This document shows positions 7,902-16,295 of a stretch of DNA of 37,050 bases, piece after piece. This DNA is from an uncultured Gemmatimonadota bacterium (GTDB taxonomy: Bacteria > Gemmatimonadota > Gemmatimonadetes > Longimicrobiales > Longimicrobiaceae): positions 1-37,050 of the forward strand of contig CADCTW010000196.1 in the NCBI GenBank assembly GCA_902805735.1, read 5' to 3'. Position 1 is the stretch's first letter. Every line of letters begins with the position of its first letter. A program made the translations under genes and the position numbers. The notes beneath the pieces were generated by a model. The model saw nothing but the letters and a program-made list of their open reading frames with translations, was not told where the DNA came from and made no database searches.

Positions 7902-8480
7902 TCATGGATTCGGGACGGTCGGTTGCCGGGCGTACCACCACTCGAGGCGGCGTGGAATTACCCTCTCACCGTCCCAACGCAGGTGTTGCCGGGACTCCCG
8001 CAGCATGTCGCGTTGATCCGCCTCCGTATACTCCGACAGCCGATCCAGGCATGTCTCGACGGCCCACGTCCACGTGTACCGCCCAAGGTCGAGCGGCCGG
8101 CCGTGATACGGGGGAGGCGGTGGCACCTGGAAAAAGGATTCCGAATGGCGCGATGCGTACCAATCCACATCTCGTCCCACCGCCGCGGCCACTCTAGACC
8201 CCCTGAACCCGGGCGCGAGCCACACTCCCAGGTAGTACGGCTGGGTGAGCGCGCCGAGCTGCTCCCCCCAGGCGTCGTGGATTCGGAAGAGATGCTCTAC
8301 CATGCGACGGCGCACCCCGATGGGAAAGGGGGTCGGCCACTGCTCGAACCAGATCTCAGCGCTGCAGTCGCCTGTGCCGAGCAGCTCGTCGAGCGGCAGA
8401 CGCTTGTGCTCGGCCGCCCAGCGGTCGAGTTCCCGGAGGCGCCGCCGCCATCCATGGACCTTCTTTCGTCGTGCGGTCAT
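7902..8480 (-). CDS. Hypothetical protein
   Basis: An ATG at 8480 gives 192 aa beginning MTARRKKVHGWRRRLRELD; the open frame continues upstream to 8735, but that part looks non-coding. The protein is rich in Trp, Arg and Tyr, with a segment LGVWLAPGFRGSRVAAAVGRD near the middle and PPPPPYHGRPLDLGRYTW later. No signal peptide or membrane helix. I do not recognise the family. It is transcribed towards the pseudo-receiver gene and away from the small gene at 8679. Confidence 0.6.
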   Translation of the reverse strand: MTARRKKVHGWRRRLRELDRWAAEHKRLPLDELLGTGDCSAEIWFEQWPTPFPIGVRRRMVEHLFRIHDAWGEQLGALTQPYYLGVWLAPGFRGSRVAAAVGRDVDWYASRHSESFFQVPPPPPYHGRPLDLGRYTWTWAVETCLDRLSEYTEADQRDMLRESRQHLRWDGERVIPRRLEWWYARQPTVPNP

Positions 8481-8678
8481 CGGGCGGAGGGCTGGACTCT
8501 GAACGCGGGGTGCTGAAGTTGCCCGACAGAGGGGTAGAAGCACGGGCGTCGCGCCTGCGATCACACCTGTCGGAAACTCCAGGGCTACCATGATCGTCGT
8601 TGGAATCTTCCGGAACCGCCCCGACCCAGGTACCCGCGGGGGTGCCTGGCCCCGGCGCACTGAACCGAGGCTACCGCA

Positions 8679-8993
8679 ATGGACACTCCCCGCCTGCCCA
8701 CGCCCCTGCAAGCCCTCGCGGCGATCGCGGATCACATCCGCGCGCGGGGACTGGTCGCGGAGTCCGAGCGGATCTCCGAGCTCACGAGCGAACTGGAGGG
8801 AATCGTGTCGCTCGAGACGAAGCTACACCGATTGGTAGAACGCTGGGAGATTGAAGCGGCACGGTCCGACGCCCTGGTCCGCGAGAGCTCGGGCGCCGTC
8901 CGGGACTCCGCCAAATCCCGCGCGGCGGGAGTACGCCTGTGCATCGAAGACCTGCGCCGGACGATCGCTGGAGGCCTCCAACGGCGGCCCTAG
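8679..8993 (+). CDS. Small helical hypothetical protein
   Basis: A 104-aa protein, almost entirely predicted helix with heptad-like spacing from residue 25 to 75 (ISELTSELEGIVSLETKLHRL). One cysteine, no membrane segment. A weak ribosome site CGAGG lies about 9 nt before the ATG. It diverges from the 7902-8480 gene with about 200 nt between. Function unknown; it could also be a chance frame, though its composition is protein-like. Confidence 0.5.
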   Translation: MDTPRLPTPLQALAAIADHIRARGLVAESERISELTSELEGIVSLETKLHRLVERWEIEAARSDALVRESSGAVRDSAKSRAAGVRLCIEDLRRTIAGGLQRRP

Positions 8994-9440
8994 CCCCGGA
9001 GGACCTCCGCCCGTCCGCCCCGGGAAGTCGGAGCGAGAGGAAGCCCGTCGCCGCGTGCGCTCCGCGGATGGCGCGCCAGCCGGAGCGCGGCGACGGCGAG
9101 GACAGCCGATGCCGCGGCAACCACGTAGGAGCCCCACATCGGCATTGTCAAAGCGGCCAGCTCGCGACCGATCCGCTTACCCGTCCCCGCAGGGACGCCT
9201 TCATGTGTGTTCGCGAGAGACTTGCCACCCGAACCGTGAACGCGAGGACCCCGACGATCCACGTGAAGCGCGGCCCGCCGAGTAGCACCGCCCCCGTCGC
9301 GAGCACCCCGCGCGCCATGATCAGCAAACCGGCAGGGGTATAGCTTTCGATCAGGGTCACCGATCCGAAGATCGGCGCGTGCACCGCTGGAAGAACGCCC
9401 GGCGGTGACCACCAGCGGGTTGCCGAGCGTGACCCAATGG
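8990..9440 (-). pseudogene. Frameshifted small membrane-protein remnant
   Basis: Membrane-type protein sequence is visible on the minus strand but jumps frames. HWVTLGNPLVV is near 9436-9395. In another frame, IESYTPAGLLIMARGVLATG and the helix FTWIVGVLAFTVRVAS run from about 9384 to 9180. Back in the first frame, MWGSYVVAAASAVLAVAALR runs from about 9178 to 9090. Together these look like three or four membrane helices of one small integral membrane protein broken by two frameshifts. I cannot name the family. Sequencing error is an alternative to true decay. Confidence 0.35.
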
Positions 9441-9622
9441 GCAGCCGAGTGACGACGCGGCATGAGGCCGCGGCTGCGGAGGGCGGGCAGGCGGGCTCGG
9501 CGTCTACCGTGAACGTGGATCGCGCGGTTGAATGGGCGGTCCGCATCCGGCCGAAACAATCGCTTTGAACAAGCGGATCATGGTGGGATGCGCCGGTGCC
9601 GAGGACGCGGGCATGTGGATGT

Positions 9623-10156
9623 CTACTGTTCTGGTCCTCCATACGCGATCGCTGCGAACTCACGGAGTTGCTGGATCATGGCTCGATCAGGCGACGAAAT
9701 ACTGCCCCAGCCGTTGCCCGACGATGCGGGCATGGCCAGTTCCAGAGTCCAGTCGTAATTGCGAAGCGCCCGGTAGCGGCTCTTCTCGTCGAGGTCCGTC
9801 GCGCGAAAGCCGAGCGCCCCGCGCCCGGTAAAGACGGCGTAGACGCCGTGTAGATCCCAGAATGCCATATGGCTCTGGAACTCCACTCTGCTCATGGCCA
9901 GGTCGAGCACCGCGCTCCTGGCCCGGTGCGTCCGAACCGGGTCCTCCGGGTACAACTCGAGGGACAGGTCGGCCCATTCACCGGGAGAGCGAGTCGGCCT
10001 GTGGTTCTCGACAGTGACATGATCGGAGGCCGATTCGACCGCTCGCTCGATGAGGGAGAGCGGACACTCGTAGACGTGTAGAACCGAACAAGACCCCGCC
10101 TTCTCCTCCACCCTGAATCTCTCCAACGCACGCACTCCGCTGAATGGTCGGCCCAA
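9623..10156 (-). CDS. Hypothetical protein
   Basis: A 177-aa protein starting at ATG 10156. Mixed α/β composition with no signal or membrane segment; a central stretch SRVEFQSHMAFWDLHGVYAVF and the segment RYRALRNYDWTLELAMP look conserved in character. I do not recognise the family. It lies downstream of the PEGA-domain gene on the same strand, but a strong hairpin stands between them, so it is probably a separate unit. Confidence 0.55.
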   Translation of the reverse strand: MGRPFSGVRALERFRVEEKAGSCSVLHVYECPLSLIERAVESASDHVTVENHRPTRSPGEWADLSLELYPEDPVRTHRARSAVLDLAMSRVEFQSHMAFWDLHGVYAVFTGRGALGFRATDLDEKSRYRALRNYDWTLELAMPASSGNGWGSISSPDRAMIQQLREFAAIAYGGPEQ

Positions 10157-10172
10157 CCGGTGGGACGCAGGA

Positions 10173-10200
10173 GGCGCCGCCCGCGCACGCAGGCGGCGCC
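10173..10200 (-). terminator. GC-rich hairpin after the PEGA-domain gene
   Basis: A perfect 9-bp stem (GGCGCCGCC / GGCGGCGCC) with a 10-nt loop, about 47 nt beyond the stop at 10247. No U-run follows, as is common in high-GC genomes. Confidence 0.5.
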
Positions 10201-10246
10201 CCCCGGGGCGACAGATGGGGTGGTGCGAAGCAGCGCTGGATGCGAA

Positions 10247-11266
10247 TCAGTTCGCGGGTCCCGCGATGGTTTCGGTCGTGAGACTCGACGGCGGAAGCGC
10301 CGCGTTCCTGGCCTTGATCCGCGCATTGGCCTCGATCACTCGCTGGCGAGCGGCGCGATCCGCCGCGACTCCACGCAGGGCTTCCGGGTGCTGCTGCATC
10401 CAGAGCGTTCTGGCTCGCTCATTGGATTGCTGCCACTCGGCGCGCCGTGCCACCGCTCGGTTGTGCCGGCCCTTCCAGAGGCGGTCGGCCACGATGAAGG
10501 TCAGGAGCCCGGCCCCCATTCCCATGAGTCCGCCCACCACCTTCCGGTCCCCCGTGCTGATGTCTTCGCCAGTGGAAGGATCGACCTCAGTTTCGATGAA
10601 ACACGTGGCATTTGCGGAGCCACAGTACTGCCTTCCACTCAGAAATCCTGCCGCTAGCAGCCCGTTGAGCGGAAGGAAGCCCAAGCTGGAGCTGGGGACC
10701 CCAGGCTCGGGAACCGTGGGAGTCCATCGTTGATCAAGGCGGCTCTGCTGCCCTACCTCGACCGCGGACCGGATGCGCGGAATGGCGGCCGTGTCCTCGG
10801 CGAAGCTCAGGAACGCACGGGTACGCTGTCTTGCCCGCAGAGGGACCGAGGAGTAGGTAAGAGTCCTGCCGCGCGACACGGCCGCAAGTTCTACCGTCTG
10901 TCCAGGAAGGTAGCGGACGGTCAGGGGGGTCGTTCCGACCGCCTGCCGGCCGACGAGCACCTGCGCACCTGTGGGCTGGCTCGTCACCACCAGTTCCGCT
11001 CCCGTGAAGCAGGCGGTCCGGATCGCGTTCAGCAGGTTTTCGTCCGCGCCCGCGGAACGAAGTCTGGAGGTCGCTGCGTTGTCCAGAGGGAAGGTTACGC
11101 AGGACTCTCGCACCATTCTCGGAAGAACCTCTCTGGCTCCGGCGACGCTGAGTGACGCCACCACGTCTTCGAGACCCAGGGCGCCGATTGTCTGGGCACT
11201 GGCGAGTGTCGAGCTGCTCGCGAGCAGGGCGACCGCCAGGGAAGTGACAGAGCGGAAGGAGTGCAT
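10247..11266 (-). CDS. Exported PEGA-domain protein
   Basis: A 339-aa protein with a signal peptide ending near ASA-Q25. Residues 91-145 form a PEGA domain (LVVTSQPTGAQVLVGRQAVG, then TTPLTVRYLPGQ), a β-sandwich found on secreted or surface proteins. A second hydrophobic segment, VVGGLMGMGAGLLTFIVADR, lies near 245-265 and is followed by a basic helical tail, so the protein may be anchored with the tail on the other side. The two cysteines flanking residue 220 (QYCGSANATC) could form a disulfide. No enzyme motif is seen. The cargo or partner is unknown. Confidence 0.75.
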   Translation of the reverse strand: MHSFRSVTSLAVALLASSSTLASAQTIGALGLEDVVASLSVAGAREVLPRMVRESCVTFPLDNAATSRLRSAGADENLLNAIRTACFTGAELVVTSQPTGAQVLVGRQAVGTTPLTVRYLPGQTVELAAVSRGRTLTYSSVPLRARQRTRAFLSFAEDTAAIPRIRSAVEVGQQSRLDQRWTPTVPEPGVPSSSLGFLPLNGLLAAGFLSGRQYCGSANATCFIETEVDPSTGEDISTGDRKVVGGLMGMGAGLLTFIVADRLWKGRHNRAVARRAEWQQSNERARTLWMQQHPEALRGVAADRAARQRVIEANARIKARNAALPPSSLTTETIAGPAN

Positions 11267-11484
11267 AAGAGGTCAGTGGGGGCCCGTGGCCCGTTGGAGT
11301 GGCGGCCCGGCAGCGTACGCCCGTGCCGTTGTGTTCGATCCTGGATTGCGCGGAACTCGCCGGTCCGCTTCGCCGCAACAGGATGGTTGTGCGATTCTGG
11401 CCGCCATCGTGCACGGCGGCACGACGACCCGCTGGATGGTGAGGCGTACCACGAGACAGGCGCGGCAAGTGCCCCCCGCGCGTT

Positions 11485-11526
11485 CGCCCGCTCCCTGGGA
11501 AGCCGGGCTTCGCCGGGGAGCGGGCG
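11485..11526 (-). terminator. Strong hairpin after the 11533-12099 gene
   Basis: Stem of 14 bp with one mismatch (CGCCCGCTCCCTGG against CCGGGGAGCGGGCG), 14-nt loop, starting 7 nt beyond the stop codon at 11533. The position makes it a good terminator candidate. Confidence 0.6.
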
Positions 11527-11532
11527 TGCCCC

Positions 11533-12099
11533 TTATTGCCGGGAGCCTTGTGCAGGTCTGCCCGCACAATTCGGACACCTCAGGTCCTGATACTTCTTGC
11601 GGATGACGTCCGTTGCCGCACTTCGCGCCAGGTAGCCACAGTGCCGCTGCATCGGGTTCGAGGCCGGGCAGTCCGGGATGCGGGCGCGTGCCTCCGCCAG
11701 CTCCCGGATTTCCGCTGCATGCAGTGCGTGATCCTTCGCACGGCGCTCATCAGACTCGCGGCTGATCGCCTCTCCCCTCGCCTGTGCGGCCTGGAGCCGC
11801 AGCACCTCCGACGCGAGCTGATCACGCCGGGCCTGCTGCTGTGCGGCGGCCTGCGCTTCCGCGGCCTGCTTCGCAGCGGCGACTCTCCGCTCGACTTCGG
11901 CCGTGACTGCCGCCCGGCGTGCCGCAGCCGCTGCCTGGGCAGCGCGCTCCTCGGCTGTGGGTTCGCGCGAAGAGGGAGCGGAGATAATCAACTTTCGGCC
12001 CTGCGCCGCCGCCGGTTGGCTCAGCAGCAGGCAGCACGCGGACGTGAGCAGGACGCCCCACCAGGTAGCTGCGCTGTGACGGCGGAGATCGTTGAGCAT
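11533..12099 (-). CDS. Secreted coiled-coil protein with C-terminal CxxC
   Basis: An ATG at 12099 with GGGAG about 9 nt upstream gives 188 aa. A signal peptide covers about residues 1-34, ending AAAQ. A long Ala/Glu/Arg-rich helix (about 50-140) is probably a coiled coil. The C-terminal part has four cysteines, including CPNC close to the end, and looks like a small metal site or disulfide pair. Family not recognised. The open frame extends upstream to 12234, but the signal peptide and ribosome site support the later start. Confidence 0.7.
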   Translation of the reverse strand: MLNDLRRHSAATWWGVLLTSACCLLLSQPAAAQGRKLIISAPSSREPTAEERAAQAAAAARRAAVTAEVERRVAAAKQAAEAQAAAQQQARRDQLASEVLRLQAAQARGEAISRESDERRAKDHALHAAEIRELAEARARIPDCPASNPMQRHCGYLARSAATDVIRKKYQDLRCPNCAGRPAQGSRQ

Positions 12100-12461
12100 A
12101 CGGAACAACTCCCGTTTGGTGTGGGCGTGAAGCGGGTGCCGCAGAAGCGAATTCGCCGGGATTGCGAGCTCCCCGGAGCAAGAGCTACAAAAAACATTAG
12201 CAGCAGGCGGCCCGGTGCGCATGGGCATAATCACCTATGTTTGGTGTTCCCACCGGGAAACAAATGGCCCACTCTCCGGTCTCCGCAGCGTATCCACCAC
12301 ACCGGCTGTGTCACCCACACGGTCCTTGATTCCGCGCCGGACACCGGCCGGGCGTCGATCCCGGTGCCGAAATCATACAGCCCCCGCGCCGTCGTGGTAC
12401 GCGGCCCGTCGGCGCAAACCCGCACCGCCGATCCAAAGAGCTCAGCGCGGACAACCGCGTA

Positions 12462-12526
12462 ACACAAGCAGAGGCACGGAGATGGCCTCATCTCCGTGCC
12501 TCTGTGCCTCTGTGCCTCTGTGTGAG
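12462..12526. repeat. Dispersed inverted repeat, copy 4
   Basis: Left arm AGCAGAGGCACGGAGA, right arm with three tandem CCTCTGTG units followed by TGAGACC. The equivalent place in module A has eight units. Confidence 0.92.
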
Positions 12527-12579
12527 ACCGCTGTTCTGAGGGGCCCCTGGCCATGGGACCCGAATTTCACCGAGGCGCC

Positions 12580-12605
12580 CCAGGAGCGAATTCATTCGCT
12601 CCTGG
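12580..12605 (-). terminator. 26-nt near-perfect hairpin after the TonB-dependent receptor
   Basis: Twelve-base arms CCAGGAGCGAAT / ATTCGCTCCTGG with a 2-nt loop, 15 nt beyond the receptor stop. It could end the transcript, and it is also the empty counterpart of the palindromic element at 6697-6830. Confidence 0.55.
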
Positions 12606-12620
12606 ACGGGTCGCGCGCCG

Positions 12621-14726
12621 TCAGAACGTCCAGGCGAGCGACGCCCGGAGCTGCCGCGGCTCCACCGGGTGGAAGTGCACGTCGCTCACTCCGCCCGCCG
12701 GCTCGCCGCGCAGGCGCGACGGGTAGTAGTACTGGATGTCCGCCGCGCGCGAGTTCAGCACGTTGAGCAGGGTGGCCTCCAGGCGGAGGCCGCGCGCCAG
12801 GAGCCACCCCGCCTCGGCGTTCACCAGCGTGGCGGCGTCGGCGCGCACGGAATTGTCCTCCACCAGCGGGTACGCGCCGAAGTGCCGCACGCGCAGCGCC
12901 CCGGACGCGCCGCGCTCCGGCGCCCATGCCACCCCGCCGGCGAAGACGTGCTCCAGCGCGCCCGGGATGCGGCTTTCCGCCGCGGGCACCCCCGCGAGGC
13001 GGGCACGCGCCAGCGACACGTCCGCGTCCAGCGACAGGGCGGGGATGGGGCGGTAGAAGTTGGCCCACGTCACCCCGCTGCGCCGGCTGGTGGCGGACGG
13101 CTCGGTTGCGCCCGCGTCCCCCACGAAGAGGAGCTCGCTGTCCAGCTCCAGCGCCCACACGGCCACCGTGGACCGCAGCCCGCGCACCGGGGCCGCGCGC
13201 AAACCGATCTCGGCCCCGCGGGAGCGCACCAGCGGGTCCACGCGCTCGGCGGCCTCGCCGGTGGCGGGGTCGGTGGTGATGGTGGTGCCCCGCGCGTCGT
13301 TGCTGTGGAAGCCGAAGCCGCCGCTCAGGTACAGCTCCGCGGCCGGCGAGGGGGCCAGCACCAGCGACGCCTTGGGGCTGACGATCGCCGCGCGGCGGGT
13401 GCCGGAGTTCTCGGGGCGGTCGCTCTCCACGTGAAAGGTGTAGCCGTCGCCGCGCACGCCCACGACGCTGCGCAGCCAGGGGCGCCACCGCGACTCCGCT
13501 TCCGCGAAGATCCCCGTCCCCGTCTCCCGCACCCGGTCCTCGCGCACGGTGGCGTGCCGGAGCTGCGCCCGCGTGCGATACAGCCCCAGCCCGCCGATGA
13601 GGTCCGCGCGCGTCTGCGCGCCCACGGTCAGCCGGTGCGCCGCGCCCAGGGCCCTGGCGCCGCGCGAGTGCCGGGCGTTGGCGCCCAGCACGACGCGGCG
13701 GTCCTTCTGGTTGAACTGGTCGCCGCGCTCGGGGTCGTCCAGGAAGTAGGTGAAGTTGGAGTACAGGTCCAGGTCGGAGTAGATGCCGAAGAGCTGCACT
13801 TCGTCGGTGGAGCGGGCCCCCGCGCGGCGCCACGTGCCCGACAGGCTGTAGCGCTCCGAGCGGCCGCCATCGGTGGAGTCCACCTGCCCCAGCCGCCCGA
13901 TGGCGCCCCCTTCCACCGCGCGTACCGGCACCTGGTCGTTGGAGTCCCAGCGGTTGCGGTACGCCATCGCCAGCAGCGAAAAGCGCGACGGGCCGCGGCT
14001 GGCCGAGTAGCGCGCCACCCCGGCCACCTTGCGGATCCCCTGCGGGCGGTCCCAGGGGCCGTCGTAGCTGCGCGCTTCGCCGCCGGCCAGCAGGTCGCCG
14101 CCGGCGGCGCGGGTGGATGCCCCGGCCGCGACGCGCGCCAAGCCGTTCTGCCCCCCACCCAGGGTGACGAAAGGGCGATCCAGCGTGCGCACCAAGTGGA
14201 ACTCGGCGCCGCCCGCGCTGCCGAAGTCGCCGATCTCGGCGTGATACACGCCCAGGCGGTAGTCCAGGTGGCTCACCAGCTCGGGGACCAGGAAGTTGAG
14301 GTCGGTCCAGCCCTGGCCGTGGCCGTGGGTGGGCATGTTCACCGGCATCCCCTCCACGCGCGTCTGGAAGTCGGTGCCGTGGTCCAGGTTGAAGCCACGC
14401 ACGAAGTACTGGTTCGCCTTCCCCTCGCCCGAGTGCTGGGTGACGATCATCCCCGGGACGGTCTCCAGCAGCTCGCCCTCGCGGGCGATGGGGCGAGAGC
14501 GCAGGTCCCCCGCGCCCACCCGCCCCTGCGACGCCGTGGCGGCGACGCCGATCAGGTTGTCGAAGCGCCCCGTGACGCGCAGCGTGTCCAGCACGGCCAC
14601 GGTGTCGCGCCGGGGCGGGTCGCTCTGCGCGTGCAGCGTCGTAGCCGCGGTCGCGAGCAGGGCGGGCAGTGCGGCGCGCATCCAGCGCGCACCGTGTCGT
14701 TCGATGGCGAAGCTTGGTCGATTCAT
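12621..14726 (-). CDS. TonB-dependent outer-membrane receptor
   Basis: An ATG at 14726 gives 701 aa with a signal peptide (about 1-34, ending LHAQ). A TonB-box-like stretch DTLRVTGR is at 47-54, followed by the plug domain (LLETVPGMIVTQHSGEGKAN, YFVRGFNLDHGTDF) and a β-barrel ending in F after WTF, the usual outer-membrane C-terminal residue. The plug holds a notable His set: H98, H116, H134 and H136 in MPTHGHGQGW. Such receptors import metal chelates, cobalamin or other scarce ligands using energy from TonB/ExbBD, which are not in this window. It is the last gene of the envelope cluster, and the His residues with the upstream His-rich and HupE-type genes point to a metal ligand; this is inference. 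The final codons lie within duplicated module B. Confidence 0.9.
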   Translation of the reverse strand: MNRPSFAIERHGARWMRAALPALLATAATTLHAQSDPPRRDTVAVLDTLRVTGRFDNLIGVAATASQGRVGAGDLRSRPIAREGELLETVPGMIVTQHSGEGKANQYFVRGFNLDHGTDFQTRVEGMPVNMPTHGHGQGWTDLNFLVPELVSHLDYRLGVYHAEIGDFGSAGGAEFHLVRTLDRPFVTLGGGQNGLARVAAGASTRAAGGDLLAGGEARSYDGPWDRPQGIRKVAGVARYSASRGPSRFSLLAMAYRNRWDSNDQVPVRAVEGGAIGRLGQVDSTDGGRSERYSLSGTWRRAGARSTDEVQLFGIYSDLDLYSNFTYFLDDPERGDQFNQKDRRVVLGANARHSRGARALGAAHRLTVGAQTRADLIGGLGLYRTRAQLRHATVREDRVRETGTGIFAEAESRWRPWLRSVVGVRGDGYTFHVESDRPENSGTRRAAIVSPKASLVLAPSPAAELYLSGGFGFHSNDARGTTITTDPATGEAAERVDPLVRSRGAEIGLRAAPVRGLRSTVAVWALELDSELLFVGDAGATEPSATSRRSGVTWANFYRPIPALSLDADVSLARARLAGVPAAESRIPGALEHVFAGGVAWAPERGASGALRVRHFGAYPLVEDNSVRADAATLVNAEAGWLLARGLRLEATLLNVLNSRAADIQYYYPSRLRGEPAGGVSDVHFHPVEPRQLRASLAWTF

Positions 14727-14884
14727 GCGAGTTCCCCGTGTGGGCTGCCTGGCACGGGATGCCCTCCCGGTCCCGCCGCCCGTTCCGCGGGCGCACGACG
14801 ACCGGGCTGCCGAAAACGGCATCCCACGCCTGACCCGGCGAGCGCGGTCGCGCTCCGGGACAGGCGAATGGCCTGTGATGGTTT

Positions 14885-15802
14885 TCAGCCCGGCAGTCGG
14901 GGGGGAGGCGTATCGATCCGCGCGGCGGCCTGGTGCGGCGCCGGCCGAGCGGGGCGTGCGTAGCGAGGGTCCGCTCCCGGGGAGGGCGCGGACATCGTGG
15001 GAGGGGCGAGGTAGAACCTGGACAGAGAGCCCGTCAGCAGCTCCGCGTCGGGCCCCGGATGCTGCCGGTGCGTATGCACCCTGCCGCCATGCTCGTGCGG
15101 CTCGTCCGGCGCGACAGCGGGGGCGGTCGCTTCGCTGCTCGCGCGGGGGATGCGTTCGCGATGCCCGGCTGCCTGCGAGCTCGCGTGCGGATGCTCGTGC
15201 GCGGCTGCGTGCGCGTGCCCGGCTGCGTGCGCGTGCCCGGCTGCGTGCGCGTGCCCGGCCGCGTGTTGATGCGCTGACGGGCCGGCGTGCTCGTCCCGAT
15301 GCGGCGCCGGGTGCGGGTGCTCGGCCGCGTGTTCCTGCTTGTGCGCGGTACGCGTGTCGTGCGCGGGGAACGCCGCATCCGCACGATGGTCAGGGCGCTT
15401 CCGCCGGGCGCCCCATTCGGGCGGGCCAGCGTGCGCGGGGATCGTTTCATCCCCGCCGAGATGCAGGCCGCGCGATTGCTCTCGCTCCGCGTCCGGCATG
15501 GCGGAAAGGGCGCGCGGGTGGGTCGCTCGGTCCTCGCGGAACTCCGAGGCGACCGGGTGCTCCTGCGCCGCGTACGGCACGGCGAGGCCAGCGCGCGGGT
15601 CGGTCGTCTGGTCCGCGCGCCAATGCAGGCCGGCCGGGCGCTCCCGCTCCACGTACGGCCGCGCGGGGGTGGAGTGCGCGGCCGCGAGGTGCATCCACTG
15701 GAAGCTGGCCTCCCCGACCGGCGTGCCCAGCAGCACCAGGAGGTACGCCAGGAGCAGCGGGACGCGGGAAGCGCGCGCCGGCCGGGGGGAGCGCGCGTGC
15801 AC
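14885..15802 (-). CDS. Exported His-rich repeat protein
   Basis: A GTG at 15802, one base after the DUF6702 stop, gives 305 aa. A hydrophobic leader (about 12-32) is followed by imperfect 27-residue repeats beginning at E54, E81, E108 and about 135. A His-rich section from 153 to 206 contains three tandem AAGHAH units (181-198) and HEHPH. The rest is Pro/Ala/Arg-rich and probably disordered. His-rich exported proteins commonly bind Zn, Ni, Co or Cu as buffers or chaperones, and this one lies between a HupE-type membrane protein and a TonB-dependent receptor. Composition is skewed and alternative frames are also open here, so the boundaries are less sure than for the neighbours. Confidence 0.68.
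   Translation of the reverse strand: MHARSPRPARASRVPLLLAYLLVLLGTPVGEASFQWMHLAAAHSTPARPYVERERPAGLHWRADQTTDPRAGLAVPYAAQEHPVASEFREDRATHPRALSAMPDAEREQSRGLHLGGDETIPAHAGPPEWGARRKRPDHRADAAFPAHDTRTAHKQEHAAEHPHPAPHRDEHAGPSAHQHAAGHAHAAGHAHAAGHAHAAAHEHPHASSQAAGHRERIPRASSEATAPAVAPDEPHEHGGRVHTHRQHPGPDAELLTGSLSRFYLAPPTMSAPSPGADPRYARPARPAPHQAAARIDTPPPRLPG
15205..15260. repeat. Tandem 18-bp repeat encoding AAGHAH
   Basis: At least three consecutive near-identical 18-bp units (GTGCCCGGCTGCGTGCGC as read on the plus strand) inside the His-rich gene. In-frame length makes expansion or loss neutral to the frame. Confidence 0.8.
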
Positions 15803-15803
15803 C

Positions 15804-16295
15804 TTATGGGATGGGCTTGGGACGGTCGCCAGGGACGAACATCATCGTCTTCCTGCTCGCCGCGGTCCCCGCCTGCACCACGTTCACCTGGTCCTCGTAG
15901 AGCGCGAACTGGAGGGTGCTCAGCACCCGCGCGCCGCGCAGGCCGCGGGGCAGGGGACCGCGCATGCACACCCACACCACGCCAGCCTGGGGACGGCTGC
16001 CGCACCAGCGCAGCGGCACGCGCGTGCCGTCCGGATTCCACAGCGCGAACGACGACGCGACGTAGCGCGCCGTCGGGTCCCCGACGGCTCCCGGGGGGCG
16101 CGGGTGGCGGGCGACCCCCAGGGCCAGGTCGTCCGCGAAGATGCGCACGTTCACGTGCACCGCGCGCTCGGCAGGCATGTGCGTCACCACGGCCAGCGTG
16201 GTGTGGATGGGGTGCGCGGCGGGGCGGGCGGCGCCCAGCAGCGCCACCGCGCCGAGCGCCGCCAGGGCGCGCAACCGCCGCATCCGTGCCGCCAC
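15804..16295 (-). CDS. DUF6702-type exported protein
   Basis: GTG at 16295 (adjacent to the HupE-type stop) gives 163 aa; ATG 16283 is an alternative. A signal peptide ends around AARPAA-H. The mature start HPIHTTLAVVTH, then VNVRIFADDLALG and the later LQFALYEDQVNVVQ, match the pattern I know for DUF6702 proteins, which begin HP-(I/L)-H and carry a RIF-DD motif. Function is unknown. Two internal cysteines (WCG, VCM) may pair. Zero to one nt separates it from both neighbours, so it is co-translated with them. Confidence 0.75.
   Translation of the reverse strand: MAARMRRLRALAALGAVALLGAARPAAHPIHTTLAVVTHMPAERAVHVNVRIFADDLALGVARHPRPPGAVGDPTARYVASSFALWNPDGTRVPLRWCGSRPQAGVVWVCMRGPLPRGLRGARVLSTLQFALYEDQVNVVQAGTAASRKTMMFVPGDRPKPIP

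Larger units (their letters stand above)
12100..12620. other. Intergenic region with repeat module B
   Basis: 12100-12433 has no supported gene; an A-run near 12189-12194 is the only AT-rich part and may lie in the promoter of the 12099 gene. 12434-12639 is module B. Confidence 0.6.
12434..12639. repeat. Duplicated module, copy B (206 bp)
   Basis: Counterpart of 6511-6864. It contains inverted-repeat copy 4, the hairpin at 12580-12605, and the last codons of the TonB-dependent receptor gene. Confidence 0.9.

Noticed and set aside
12592..14796. Second minus-strand frame over the TonB-dependent receptor
   Set aside because: Arg/Gly-rich shadow; the receptor frame has the signal peptide, plug motifs and terminal Phe.
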